Source: an uncultured Oscillospiraceae bacterium (GTDB lineage: Bacteria > Bacillota > Clostridia > Oscillospirales > Oscillospiraceae). Taken from it: DNA of 21,869 nt. Position numbers and translations under genes: made by a program. Positions 21,765 to 21,869 of this stretch are shown piece by piece. A model generated the notes under the pieces. The model searched no databases, was not told the origin of the DNA, and was given only the letters and a program-made list of their open reading frames with translations. The stretch lies in assembly GCA_910577525.1 (NCBI GenBank), contig CAJTLI010000034.1, positions 1-21,869 of the forward strand. The letters run 5' to 3'. Numbering within the stretch: the stretch's first letter is position 1; every line of letters starts with the position of its first letter.

Positions 21765-21869
21765 ATGAAATATATTGTCAGTGTGAACGGCAGCCGCTAT
21801 GAGGTGGAGGTGCAAAGGCTGTCCCCCTTCCGCATGCTCACGCGGGAGGAGGCCGCAGCCGGTCCCGCC
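21765..21869 (+). CDS. biotin carboxyl carrier protein, N-terminal part (cut by window end)
   Basis: Only 35 codons are present: MKYIVSVNGSRYEVEVQRL and a following Pro/Ala-rich stretch. The MKYxVxVNGxxYEVEV opening is typical of GcdC/MmdC-type biotin carrier subunits, whose biotinylated MKM site would lie beyond the edge. Gene order after the small membrane subunit fits a sodium-ion decarboxylase. TTGGAAGGAT precedes the ATG. The beta pump subunit and the carboxyltransferase are expected next but are not visible. Confidence 0.75.
   Translation, partial: MKYIVSVNGSRYEVEVQRLSPFRMLTREEAAAGPA

Overview
This window looks like chromosomal DNA from a GC-rich anaerobic Firmicute, most likely a gut Clostridium of the Oscillospiraceae / Flavonifractor-Intestinimonas type. 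The reasons are GGAGG-type ribosome binding sites before most genes, a ZTP riboswitch with a terminator ahead of fhs, genes for Mini-RNase III and RqcH, and a glutaconate CoA-transferase operon leading into a biotin-dependent sodium-pump decarboxylase. The placement is inference from gene content; no rRNA or tRNA is present to anchor it.

Left part (1-9835), all on the minus strand. Read in the direction of transcription, a strong promoter at about 9950 drives nadE. It is followed by two half-size chromate-transporter genes, mtaB, a small-conductance mechanosensitive channel, an unknown membrane protein, a divergent thymidylate kinase and an SDR oxidoreductase, ending at a strong terminator (2182-2213). 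A 500-base gap follows with a cluster of DnaA-box-like 9-mers, a dyad, a promoter and a clear ZTP riboswitch with terminator, which controls fhs (formate-tetrahydrofolate ligase).

Middle part (9836-14554). Divergent promoters separate nadE from mrnC (Mini-III), rqcH and a hotdog thioesterase on the plus strand. The mrnC transcript starts with a long, nested, self-complementary leader. A small three-helix membrane protein converges on the thioesterase gene and overlaps its end. Two hairpin-rich intergenic elements (7710-7872 and 10693-10823) each sit just before a start codon, and in each case a copy of that gene's 5' end is left on the far side of the element.

Right part (14555-21869). A LysR regulator faces a long plus-strand operon across a perfect 8-11-8 LysR box. 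The operon encodes a MalY/PatB-type PLP enzyme, a YfcC/DcuC-family carrier, an M20 amidohydrolase, a crotonase-fold enzyme lacking one of the two catalytic glutamates, GctA and GctB, an OadG/GcdD-like membrane stub and the start of a biotin carrier protein. It reads as an inducible pathway that imports an amide- or peptide-linked amino acid, releases and deaminates (or cleaves) it, activates the acid as a CoA thioester and decarboxylates it at a Na+ pump. The operon runs off the right edge. Its leader holds three very short ORFs joined by 4-base overlaps, and two of its gene junctions hold strong hairpins without U-tracts.
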